Positions 1-7,847 of a stretch of 18,937 nt of DNA are shown here, one piece after another. The notes beneath the pieces are model-generated. The model had not been told where the DNA came from. It was given only the letters and a program-made list of their open reading frames with translations, and did not search any database. Within the stretch, counting starts at the first letter, position 1. Each line of letters opens with the position of its first letter. Origin of the DNA: Spirogloea muscicola (Eukaryota; Streptophyta; Zygnematophyceae; Spirogloeales; Spirogloeaceae); contig WELB01000142.1 in assembly GCA_009602725.1 (NCBI GenBank), positions 374,098-393,034 of the forward strand, read 5' to 3'. The translations under genes and the position numbers were made by a program.

Positions 1-2
1 GG

Positions 3-1615
3 CGGGAAAAAAAAAAAAAGGAGGGAAAGGAGAAGCCGCCCCCGGAGTGGGACCTGGGGGAGCAGCTCACAGTGGAGGAGCGCAGGCAGTGGGTAGAGCT
101 GCTGGAGGGGAGGCGCCTCACTTTTGCCTTCTCCATGGCAGAGCTGGGAACCTGCAGGAAGGCAGAGATGGAGATCGAGCTGACCACGACGGAGCCGGTC
201 TACCGCAGGCGGCATCGGCTGAGCCCAGTCGAGTGGGAGCTGGTGCAGCATCGGTGCGAGGAGCTGCTGCGGGTCGGCCTGATCGAGGAGAGTGAGCCCG
301 AATTCGCTGCCCCGACTGTCATGCCTGCCAAGAAAGACTTGTTCGGGCAGTGGAAGGAGAAGAGGATGTGCGGTGACTATCGCGCGCTGAACGACGTCAC
401 GAAGCCGGATAGGTACCCAATGCCGACCCCGGAGGAGATCTTCGACGTCGTAGGTGCAGCCTGCTTGTTCAGTGTGCTGGATCTCAGGCAGGGCTTCAAC
501 CAGATAGTCATCCGGCAGGGGGACCGGGGGAAGACCGCCTTCTGAAGAGCCGACAGGCTCTACCAGTGGACGCGGATGCCTTTCGGGCTGCGCAACGCGC
601 CCGCGCGCTTCCAGCGGGTGATGGACCAGGTCCTAGCGGGGCTGCGGTTTGCGCGCTGCTACATCGACGACGTGTTGGTGTTCAGCAGCTCGGGGGAAGA
701 GCACTTGCAGCACGTGGAGGCAGTGCTAGAGCGGATTGCTGCCTCGGGGATGCGCTGTCACCCGGGGAAGTGCAGATTCGCGGTGGAGTCGTCTCCTACT
801 TGGGGCACGAGGTGAAGCCGGGTGGGCTGGGCGTGCAGCAGGCGAAGGTGGACGCGCTCATGAGGGTGCCCGCGCCTACTGACATCAGCCGCCTGAGAGC
901 CTTCATTGGCTTGGCGAGCTACTACCGGCGCTTCGTGCAGGGCTTCTCTGCAATCGTGGAGCCCCTCAACGACCTCCTCAAGAAGGGCGAGCCGTGGGCG
1001 TGGACGGAGCCGCGGCAGCGCGCCTTCGAGGAGCTGAAGGAGCGACTGGCGTCGGCGCCGGTGCTCCGGAGGCCGGACTACACCAAGCCCTTCCATCTCC
1101 ACACCGACTGGAGCAAGCTGGGGCTAGGCGCAGGGCTGGCGCAGGAGGAGAAGGAGGGAGAGGAGTACGTCGTCGCATATGCGAGTCGCTCCAACAACAG
1201 CGCAAAGAGCAACTACTCCAGCTACGAGGGGGAGTGCCTCTGCGTGGTGTGGGCTGTCGTGCACTTTCGGCCGCACCTGTACGGCCGGAGCTTCGTGCTG
1301 GTTACTGACCACCAACCCCTGAAGTGGCTGATGACCAACCAAAAGCTCACTGGGAAGCACGCACGCTGGGCTCTCATCCTGCAAGAGTACCAGTTCGAGA
1401 TCAGGCACCGATCGGGGGAGACGCACCTCGACGCGGACGGGCTGAGCCGTAATCCCAACCCCAGCACGCGAGACAGCAGCGAGGCACGCGCAGACCACGA
1501 TCGGGAGGACGTGGAGCTGTCGGCCTGGACCGCGTCTGCCATGCTGGCGGAACTGGTGGGCGGATCGGAGCCCGCGGGCGAGAAGACCCACTGCTGCATT
1601 CTTGTTGCTGCCTGA
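3..1615 (+). pseudogene. pol: Pol pseudogene, part 1: reverse transcriptase and RNase H
   Basis: This part would copy the element RNA into DNA and degrade the RNA strand. It reads in frame 3 from the window edge. A pre-RT segment carrying EWDLGEQLT and TFAFSMAELG leads into the RT core with CGDYRALND, FSVLDLRQGFNQI, MPFGLRNAPARFQ and the catalytic YIDD box at 660-671. The RT connection (FIGLASYYRRFVQGF) follows, then RNase H with all four acidic positions: D in HTDWSK (codon 1106-1108), E in YEGECL, D in VTDHQPL, and D in LDADGLSR. Two lesions disrupt it. A TGA at 543-545 falls where related RTs have a sense codon just after GKTAF. A one-base loss near 789-793 moves the frame from 3 to 2. After the second lesion frame 2 runs to a stop at 1613-1615, beyond the RNase H end (about 1455). 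There is no start codon in the window; the frame is a polyprotein interior. Confidence 0.9.
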
Positions 1616-2470
1616 GGAGCCTGAGGACTTGCGGGATGCTGGGGATACGTGTCTTGGAGATGCGCTGCGGATGCCGACCGGTCGAGTGCCACGCGACACA
1701 GGCGGGCGGCATGGCGTACCGAGCAGCGCCGTGGCAGCGCCCGGCGGGAGCGGGCGTTCTACGTCAACTCCTTCCAGCGGGAAGGAGGCGGCGGCTGGCC
1801 AACCTCTGGCCAGCGCGCACGGGGCCTGGAGCTCATCATCGGCGCTCCAACCTTTATGGGCCCTGAACTTCCTTCATGACGAGGATAGGGGCCCTCGCAG
1901 GTGGCCTCCTTCCTGCTCGGCTGTCCATGTAAGTGATGCTGCCGGCGCGACGCATGCTGTGGCGGAGGCTGCGCTGGTGGGCCGGCACAGTCCGACCCGC
2001 TCGACTTTCCCGCTGAACGGCAGCGAGGGAGCGGCTGGCGGGAGAGCTGTTCCCACGCTGGCGCGAGGCGGCGCAGCACCTCTTCGAGCTGCGGATGGCG
2101 AGAAGGAGACGGCGGCTGGCTGTTCCATGGCCAGGGCGCGCGTCAGTGGGGCCTCGGACCCATCACCAGCGGTCCACTCCTACGTGGCCCCGAACTTCCT
2201 GCGTGACAAGGATAGGGGCTCTCGCAGGTGGCCTCTTTCCTACTCTATTACGGATGATGGTTGCGATGCGGACTTGCGACGGCGGCGCTGTCTAGAGCAG
2301 GCTGCAGACGCACGGAGGTCGACTCGCGCACATGGGCTTCCAGCAGGCTGGGAGTGCGCGGGGGCCGAGAGCAGCGAGGCGCTGGAGCGCGGAGCGTGGA
2401 GCGGGAGCGGGAGCCGGCGACCGAAGGCCGCGGGGGCAGCGAAAAGCCTGGCCGCCGTGGAGAGAAATGA
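1616..2470 (+). other. Atypical spacer between RNase H and integrase of element 1
   Basis: About 850 bp separate the last RNase H frame from the open integrase frame, which resumes after a TGA at 2468-2470. The frame that carries both neighbours (frame 2) is broken here by several stops. Frame 3 stays open from 1602 to 2891, but I see no known domain in it, and long open frames are expected by chance at this GC content. The stretch contains a diverged duplication (listed separately) and a perfect GTAAGT splice-donor-like hexamer near 1929. It could be an insertion, captured host DNA with an intron, or a decayed lineage-specific domain. I cannot tell which. Confidence 0.5.
1781..2250 (+). repeat. 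Diverged direct duplication inside the RNase H-integrase spacer (1781-1920 and 2102-2250)
   Basis: Two copies of about 140 bp start with GAAGGAGGCGGCGGCTGG (1781) and GAAGGAGACGGCGGCTGG (2102). They share a downstream core, GAGGATAGGGGCCCTCGCAG against AAGGATAGGGGCTCTCGCAG, followed by GTGGCCT and TTCCT. The offset is 321 bases at the start and 327 at the core, both multiples of three. Copies therefore stay in phase in every frame. Divergence is considerable, so this is an old duplication. Confidence 0.6.
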
Positions 2471-3393
2471 GGCCCTTCCCGGGCCCCTTCCCGGTCGTGC
2501 CGAGACCCTCCCGCCACGCTGCTGTCGCTGGCGCCTGCGGATGCTGTTGCTGCTGAACGCGCTGTTGGTCGAGAAGCCGGTGGCGACGTGCCGACCGCCG
2601 TTGCCCCGAGGCCTTTGGCAGGGCAGCAGACACCCCAGCAGGAGGCTGGGGGGGCGCGGGACGTGTGGCTGGACGCGGACGTGCTGGCCTACCTGCAGCA
2701 AGGCGGGCATCCGCCTGGCCGGACCGCTGCCAGTCGGGACCGCGTGCAGCAGCACGCGAAGCGCTACAGGTGGCACGAGGGCCACCTGCTGCGGAGGAAG
2801 GAGGACGGCGAGGAGAAGGAGGTGCCGCCGCCCGAGGCGCGCGCGGCACTGGTCCTGCAGCAGCACGAGCTGCTGGGCCACTTTGGAGTGAAGCGGACGC
2901 ACAGCCTGGTGGCGTGCGGCCATTGGTGGAAGGGGATGGCTGGGGACGTGGCAGCGGTGGTGACGCGCTGCAAGGAGTGCGACCGCGTGCGGGCCAACCT
3001 GACCGCACGCAGCATGCAGTTGCACCCGCTGCCCATCAACGGTCTGTTCTACAGGTGGAGCCTGGACCTGGCAGGCGAGCTGCCGACGACGCGGAGGGGC
3101 CAGGTGTACATCCTGGTCATGGTGGAGCACCTGTCGAAGTGGGTGGAGGCAGTGGCGCTGCCGGAGAAGTCCAACGCGCTGGTGGCGGCATGCTTCCTGG
3201 ACCGGGTCCTGAGCCGCTTCGGGGCCTGCGCGGAGGTGTTGACGGACTGGGGCAGCGAGTTCCGGGGAGCGTTCGACGACCTGCTGCAGCACGCCCTGAT
3301 CGACCACCGCACCACGTCGAGGGACCACCCGCAGGCAGACAACCTGGCAGAGCGCGTTGTGCAGACGGTGAAGAAGGGGCTGCGGAAGTATTG
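2471..3393 (+). pseudogene. pol: Pol pseudogene, part 2: integrase zinc-binding and catalytic domains
   Basis: Integrase joins the new cDNA copy to host DNA. Frame 2 is open here, following the TGA at 2468-2470. Counting from the GTG at 2588, the H2C2 zinc-binding motif is H93 and H98 (HELLGHFG) with C128 and C131 (CKEC). The catalytic triad is D160 (WSLDLAGE), D220 (VLTDWGSEF) and E255 (NLAERVVQTVK), a gap of 34 residues and close to the usual D35E. The pre-integrase stretch (DVWLDADVLAYLQQGG) is of the gypsy linker kind. No native ATG is seen or needed, because the domain belongs to a polyprotein. The frame stops at 3391-3393 after GLRKY, and the homology carries on in frame 1, so a base was probably lost near 3390. 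Confidence 0.88.
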
Positions 3394-4094
3394 ACGAGGG
3401 ACAGCAGGGACTGGGATCTTTTCCTCCCTTACTGTTGATGGGGTACAGGTTCAGCCGGCAGGCCGCGCTGGCCAGGTACTCGCCGTACTACTTGCTGTAC
3501 GGGAGGCACCCGCTGCTGCCAGTGGCGATCCGGGAGCGGGTCGAGCCGGTGGTGGACCTGGAGGACCCTCGGCTATGGATGGCCGTCTGCGAGGAGCGCG
3601 GGAGGCTCTTCCAGCGCGTCATGCCGATGGCGATGGAGAACCTGGCGATTGCGCAGCATCGAGACAAGCTACGCTACGCCAAGGTGCGCTCGGGCCGATA
3701 CCAGCCCAAGCTGCTGAAGTTCGATGTGGGGGACTACGTGTATGTCCAGCGCCAGCAGAGGAGCACGCTGGATGCCGGGGTCATGCGGACGGTGCTGCGC
3801 GTCAAGGAGGTGCGTCCCAGCGGCGTCCTTCTGCTGATGGGGAGCTGCGACACGTCGGTGGCGGAGCACGCGAAGAACTGCGCTCCCTGCCATCTCCCCA
3901 ACCTGGACCCTACAGTAGATCCCAGTCAGGCCAAGCCCAGGCCTGGCATCACCTGCGAGGTGTGCGGCAGCGGGCAACGTAGGACGTCGATGCTCATGTG
4001 TGATGCATGCAACGACGGATGGCACATGGCATGCTTGGAGCCAAAAGTGGCTGAGCTGCCCGAGTGACACTGGTTTTGCCCTCGTTGTGCCTAG
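3394..4094 (+). pseudogene. pol: Pol pseudogene, part 3: integrase C-terminus with terminal PHD finger
   Basis: Frame 1 covers 3394-3438 (RDSRDWDLFLPYC). After a second frame change near 3436, frame 3 continues with YRFSRQAALARYSPYYLLYG, the conserved gypsy integrase C-terminal stretch. A basic, beta-rich segment follows (KFDVGDYVYVQRQQ). There is no GPY/F module or chromodomain. Instead the protein ends in a C4HC3 zinc finger: CEVC, CDAC, the H-x2-C of WHMAC, then a TGA at 4065-4067, then WFCPRCA and a TAG at 4092-4094. The spacing matches a PHD finger, a histone-tail reader. The TGA removes the last Cys pair, so the finger cannot fold in this copy. A chromatin-targeting role at integration is inference. 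Confidence 0.82.
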
Positions 4095-4149
4095 GCTGTC
4101 AGGAGGAGTCAAGCCCCACAGGAAGTGCAGCTGCCCAGTCCAGGCTGCT

Positions 4150-4160
4150 GGGGGGGGGGG
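4150..4160 (+). promoter_or_regulatory. Candidate polypurine tract of element 1
   Basis: Eleven consecutive G residues end immediately before TGTGGCACC, in the place expected for the plus-strand primer next to a 3' LTR. A pure G run is unusual for a polypurine tract, so position is the main support. Confidence 0.45.
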
Positions 4161-4770
4161 TGTGGCACCTTATTTGTCACATTCTTTACGTCAGTCTGGC
4201 TTGGGGCGACGTCGTGCGGGTCAGGGTCAGTGCCAGCGACTACGAGGCTTGGACTGGCCCGCCGGCGAAGCCGCAGGTCAGGCGCTTCGACGCCATGCTA
4301 GCGCTACCCGGGCAGGCACGACAGCTGTCATGCCCGGGCGCGTCGGCGTCGTCGTAGTGTCGTGCAGAGGGTGGTTGGGCGGAACGTGCCAGGTCATCAT
4401 ACCGGTACACGTGGCATAGGCAGGAGAGGTGTGAACGGGACCCTCGGAGGAGTAGACCCCGGGAAGCGGCGCCACCCGTGCGGGCAGAGGGAGAGCACCG
4501 GGGGCGTCGAAATGGCTAAGTCCTGTACCTCCTGCCTTGACCCCCCCGCGGGGGTAAGTCACGTGGCTGGCGGAGAGAGACCCATCTCTCCGCAAGTCCT
4601 CTTGGAGAACCGGGGCGCCCTAGCGATGGCGGCGCCGCGGAATGCGGGGATGCTGGCGCGGGTTCTGGGGGTGTAGAGCGGGCGCACCAGTGAGGCCGAA
4701 GCGGGGGAGATCCCCCGGCGGGGGTGACACGCACTGTAGATGAGCGAGTGAGAGAGCGAGCCTTTATAGG
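4161..4770 (+). repeat. Candidate 3' LTR of element 1
   Basis: The sequence starts TGTGGCACCTTATTTGTCAC right after the G run. Its first 165 bases recur at 4771-4935. The 610-bp stretch has CpG-rich GC-box-like patches and CTTTATAG at its right end. It does not end in a clear CA, so the true LTR end is uncertain. No open frame in it resembles a known protein. Confidence 0.5.
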
Positions 4771-4935
4771 TGTGGCACCTTATTTGTCACATTCTTTACG
4801 TCAGTCTGGCTTGGAGCGACGTCGTGCGGGTCAGGGTCAGTGCCAGCGACTACGAGGCTTGGACTGGCCCGCCGGCGAAGCCTTAGGTTAGGCGCTTCGA
4901 CGCCATGCTAGCGCTACACGGGCAGGCACGACAGC
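4771..4935 (+). repeat. Second, truncated copy of the element 1 LTR start
   Basis: This copy matches 4161-4325 with about five differences in 165 bases. The match begins at TGTGGCACC in both and ends at GGCAGGCACGACAGC. Here the sequence switches directly into a histidine-rich gag fragment of another family, so the copy was cut by a rearrangement or insertion. The direct contact with the previous unit suggests tandem LTRs. Confidence 0.7.
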
Positions 4936-5112
4936 GTGCCCCTCTTGGGCGTGCCCCGCTTGGGAGTGCCCCTCGTGGGCGTGCCCCTCGTGGGCGTGCT
5001 CCGCAGTAGCCACTGCCGCAGCAGCTGGCCCTGCAGCAGCCGCTGCCTCAGCAGCCGACCGCTCTGCCTCCCGAGGAGGGCTCGGCCGCGCACTGGAGGT
5101 GTGCGATACCAT
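4936..5112 (-). pseudogene. gag: gag N-terminal fragment (chromovirus family of element 2)
   Basis: Read on the minus strand from the ATG at 5112-5110, the first 59 or so codons match the element 2 Gag: MVSHTSSARPSPPREAERSA, an Ala-rich run, then His-rich units (EHAHEGHAHEGH). The fragment has fewer repeat units than element 2 and includes a Ser-Gln variant (HSQAGHAQEGH). It stops abruptly at the junction with the element 1 LTR copy. Upstream of its ATG the sequence turns after about five bases into an LTR piece in the opposite orientation, so leader and 5' LTR are missing or flipped. It has no capsid or zinc-knuckle region and cannot be functional. Confidence 0.85.
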
Positions 5113-5584
5113 GCTGGACAAGTGGGCCCGCCTAGGAGCGGGCAACCCCCGCCCATCCAGAAATACCCCTTGCTAGGATCCGCCCGTTCAAGGAGCATCT
5201 TTGGCCCGCCGCCTGGCAGGCCTTGGAGCGACCCGCTCACACCCCTGAAGGGGGGTGGCACGGGGGAAGCACTACGAGCCTTGAGCCGAGACCTGACAGG
5301 AGTTCGGACCGGCAAAGCCCAGGAGCAGCCTTGCCGCCGCAGCCGCCGCCGCAGCCTGCTGCGGGGCTCGCTGCGGGGAGTCCGTGGCTGCGCCCGTTGG
5401 GTGCCAGTTGCTGGCTCGCGCCCAGGAGGTGGGGTCGCCGCCGGACGGCGGGGCCACAGGGCCTGTCTTCCGCTGCGCTTTGCGCTAGTGCTTTGCCGTG
5501 TAGTGGGTTGGTCCCTAAACCCCCTACAGCCGAACTTAACAAGGACGACTCACCCTAACTGCGTGTGGGGGCGAGTTCACTACA
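5113..5584 (+). repeat. LTR fragment, chromovirus family, plus orientation, 5' truncated
   Basis: The block starts at GACAAGTGGGCCCGCC, which is internal to the complete LTRs. It continues through AGGATCCGCCCGTTCAAG, GGCAGGCCTTGGAGCGACC, GGAGTCGCCGCCGGACGG-like sequence and CCTAACTGCGTGTG, and ends in CACTACA at 5584. It carries an extra GC-rich stretch near 5365-5420 that the 8769, 14673 and 16238 copies lack but the 7848-8325 copy has, so at least two LTR subfamilies exist. Confidence 0.8.
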
Positions 5585-6009
5585 GCCCACCATCGGGAAG
5601 GCGGGCCCGACAAGGGAAATCTAGTGCGATGGCAGGCCACGCAGCTCCCTTCTGGAGGCGGCGGCCGTGCTGCGGCGCCGCCTTGCGGCGGCGCCCTGCG
5701 GCGCCGGCTTGCGGGGGGGTCACAGGTGTGGCGCGGCGTCACAGGCGCGCCACACGTGTCACATACACGTCATTGCGAGCACGACGGCAGAATACATGCC
5801 GAGAAGCTCCGCTGTGGAAGTCCAGGATTTGCCGCCTCGGCTGGAGGCATTGCGCCTACACGTCATATCGTCAGCAGGCGCGTCACACCGCGCGACACCT
5901 CCTGCGGCGCTCTCGCGCGTCCCACGCGCGTCGCACGTGTCAGTCGCGAACGCGTCAGTGGTTAGCGCTTAACTCGAAGTAAGCGTCCCGTAACGCCGGG
6001 GACGTTACA
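5585..6009. other. Non-coding stretch ending in an LTR-like TTACA terminus
   Basis: No supported gene. A perfect GC hairpin lies at 5674-5695 (9-bp arms, TTGC loop). The segment 5715-5960 is rich in CGTCA and ACGT-type motifs. The right end, GGGACGTTACA at 6009, is the exact complement of the LTR start TGTAACGTCCC at 7513, so 6009 is probably the end of another LTR of that subfamily. Its left limit was not found. Confidence 0.35.
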
Positions 6010-6600
6010 GTGAGGGCGCACCAGACGCCAACACCTGAGGTACGGCAAGGCGAGTGCCAAAGCAGGGACCACCCTTGCCGAGGCATCACACAATACCAAT
6101 CTCACCACGAAGTCCACGACGTCCACGGGCACATGGTTGCACTTAGGCCAGCTTAGAGCCGGTTGGACCACCAGGGCCCATGTCTCACACATTAGACTGG
6201 CCAGCCCGTATTACACGGCAGCACAGCTGATAGCTGATATACAGACGCCACCGTGGCGTGTAGTAGCGCGCACAGACCACTCGTGGCACACAGACCCTTC
6301 ACGAATACGCACGTAGAGCTCAGAGAGGTCAGCTGTGGATTGCCGAGAGCTTGGCGAGTGGGACGCAGTCCTGCATCCCGCACTCCTGAAGCAGTCAAGG
6401 TAGCCAACGCATCAGCTCCCTCTATTGTTGCGACTCACAGGGATCGCGTCCAGGGCGATAACGGTATGATGCCAGACACTCAGCTCATTGAGCTTGACGC
6501 CGAGTCAAATGTTGCTGTGTGTGAAAGTACGTCAACGGGCAATGATCCGTGACCACTGCAAATTCCAAACCCTCGAGGTAGCAACGCCAGACACTTGAGG
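6010..6600 (-). pseudogene. pol: Degenerate pol remnant: RNase H, linker and part of integrase
   Basis: The minus strand, read from 6600 leftward, gives VWRCYLEGLEFAVVTDHCPL and LTYFHTQQHLTRRQA, close to the RNase H of element 2, including the catalytic Asp of TDHCP. A shifted linker with GLRPTRQA and LPCN follows. Then PALSWPKCNHVPVDVVDF resembles the start of an integrase core with its first catalytic Asp. About 55 codons covering the H2C2 zinc-binding region are missing between linker and core. Nucleotide similarity to 10790-11130 is clear but interrupted by indels and substitutions. This is an old, dead relative of element 2. Its upstream continuation is now on the other strand at 7364-7512. 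Confidence 0.75.
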
Positions 6601-7361
6601 TGTAACATTCCCTTCGTTTGGGTGTGCCAACGGTGCTGGTAACCTTACATGGTCGTACCGTGTTCACCGTTTGGAAGTCCCAAACGGTACCGGTAGCTCT
6701 GCTCCACTGTTTGTACCTTAGTACGGCCCCATGCCCCAGGTTTCGTATCGCACGTGCTTCGCCCAGGAGGCACCGCTTCGCGCCTCCTTGGAGCCGCCCG
6801 AGGCGCCGCATCGCGCCCCCTTGGTGCCGCCAAGGCTCGCTCCGCGCCTCCTTGGTTCCGCACACGGCGCACCGTCGCGCCCCAGGGGTGCCACCTACGG
6901 CGCCCCTCCATCTCTCATTGGTGCCACCTCAGGCGCCCCGCCACCTCTCATTGGTGCTTGTCTGAAGCGCCGCGGTCGCGCCTCTCCTTGGTGCCGCCCG
7001 AGTCGCCGCGTCGCGCTGCCCAAGGCGCCGCTTCGCGCCTCCTTGGTGCCGCCCAAGGTGCCGCCCAAGGCGCCCTTTCGTTCGGCCCGTCCCTTCGGGG
7101 GAGGGCCTTGGGGGCGACCCTCGTCAAGCCCTCTAGGGAGGGGTGGCAGATGGAACGCTTATCAGTAGTAGGTCAAGGCCAGACTCCTCAGTCGGACCCG
7201 TGACGCCAAGAGAGGCACAGCCCTGCTGCCGCCTGCTGCCCAGCCCGTCGCCGCAGCTCGTCGCTGCGGGCCTCGCCGGCTCTTTGTAAGTTTCATGGCT
7301 GCGCCCCTTGCGGGGACAGGTGCTGACCCTCGGTGAGTCGCCGCCTTTCGGCGGTTCCTCA
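6601..7361 (+). repeat. Diverged, expanded LTR-like copy, plus orientation
   Basis: It starts TGTAACATTCCC, comparable with TGTAATGAACC of element 2 LTRs, and has a matching CTTACATGGTCG motif. Its right part aligns loosely with LTR middles (GGGCCTTGGGGGCGACC, GAGGGGTGGCA, GTCGCCGCCTTTCGGCGG). The centre is expanded by a minisatellite (6766-7073). The left end abuts the old pol with a TSD-like TGAGG. The end at 7361 is approximate. Confidence 0.6.
6766..7073. repeat. Degenerate minisatellite, about 33-36-bp units, roughly ten copies
   Basis: Units of the type GCCGCTTCGCGCCTCCTTGG followed by TGCCGCCCAAGGC recur across about 300 bp. Units 5 and 6 share a CATCTCTCATTGG or CACCTCTCATTGG variant and the last units are shortened. 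CCTTGG and CCAAGG cores give each unit hairpin potential. No protein is supported. Confidence 0.7.
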
Positions 7362-7363
7362 CG

Positions 7364-7512
7364 GTAAGACATCCGTTGCCTCTTTGACCCGCATTGGTGC
7401 CGTGCTCTTGCAAGAGGGTCACCCGGCAGCGTTTGAGAGTCGCCTGCTGATCCCTGCAGAGCGAAATACACTAACGGGCAAGCAGAAATTGCTGGCTGTG
7501 GTGCACGCCTTA
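7364..7512 (+). pseudogene. pol: RNase H fragment of the old pol, now on the plus strand
   Basis: The plus strand reads IGAVLLQEGHPAAFESRLLI, PAERNTLTGKQKLL and AVVHAL, which matches residues just upstream of VWRCYLEG in the element 2 RNase H. The part encoding VWRCYLEG sits at 6600 on the opposite strand. The two pieces would be adjacent in an intact gene. The fragment ends at GCCTTA, where an LTR begins (7513). The catalytic Glu in the GEQELL motif of element 2 is Lys-Gln-Lys here. Confidence 0.8.
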
Positions 7513-7847
7513 TGTAACGTCCCTGTCCCTAATCACACAGTTAGGGTCAGAATGTCCTGTTTGGGTTTCGGACATAGGGTGGTTCGGAGACAACCCCCTT
7601 ACAAAGTGGACCGCCAGCGCACACAGCGCACACATACGCGCACATAGCGCAGCATGGTTCTCCCTAAATCCCCGCGCACTCGATCATGATAAGGTTGCAT
7701 TCGGCTCTAACATGCCTGTTAGGGAGCGAAGGCTACATAGGTGGCCTCTTGCCTGGCAAGCCACCCGCTCGCCAGCTGGACGGGCCACTTGTCGTCATGT
7801 AACGGTAATAGCAACGTGTGGCTTCTACCAACGGCGGGATCGTTACA
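7513..7847 (-). repeat. Short diverged LTR, minus orientation
   Basis: It runs from TGTAACGTCCC to GATCGTTACA (335 bp) with a TGTAA/TTACA terminal inverted repeat. It aligns in order with the element 2 LTR: CACACAGTTAGGGT near the left end, GCCTCTTGCCTGGCAAGCCA and GGGCCACTTGTC near the right end. The GC-rich middle is largely absent. It carries no coding sequence. Confidence 0.7.

Larger units (their letters stand above)
1..4770 (+). mobile_element. Ty3/gypsy LTR retrotransposon 'element 1', decayed, 5' end outside the window
   Basis: This is the 3' portion of an LTR retrotransposon in the gypsy order RT - RNase H - integrase. The pol reading frame is already open at base 3, so gag, protease and the 5' LTR lie to the left of the window. 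The coding part ends near 4094. An 11-G run at 4150-4160 sits directly before TGTGGCACC, which looks like a polypurine tract followed by the start of a 3' LTR. The copy is dead: it has in-frame stops at 543-545 and 4065-4067, single-base frame changes near 790, 3390 and 3436, and a linker (1616-2470) open in no consistent pol frame. Class assignment is firm. The right-hand limit (4770) is inferred from the start of a second LTR-like copy. Confidence 0.85.

Noticed and set aside
780-800. Programmed frameshift inside RT
   Set aside because: The frame change is in the middle of a conserved RT block, with no slippery heptamer, and the copy has other lesions; a plain one-base loss is simpler.
1929-1934. 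A real intron with GTAAGT donor
   Set aside because: The hexamer is perfect, but no matched branch/acceptor or coding continuity could be shown; kept only as a remark.
1602-2891. A 429-codon plus-strand frame between RNase H and integrase
   Set aside because: No domain, composition typical of a shadow frame in GC-rich DNA, and it overlaps the real integrase frame out of phase. Described only as an atypical spacer.
2240-3328. A 362-codon minus-strand frame
   Set aside because: It is antisense to the integrase, whose H2C2 and DDE motifs establish the plus strand as coding.
4278-4734. Small frames within the 4161-4770 unit
   Set aside because: They lie in a repeated, LTR-like, GC-rich unit and resemble nothing known.
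7162-7471. Minus-strand frames of 86 and 112 codons over 7133-7471
   Set aside because: They overlap the plus-strand RNase H remnant and LTR-like sequence and have no protein-like features.
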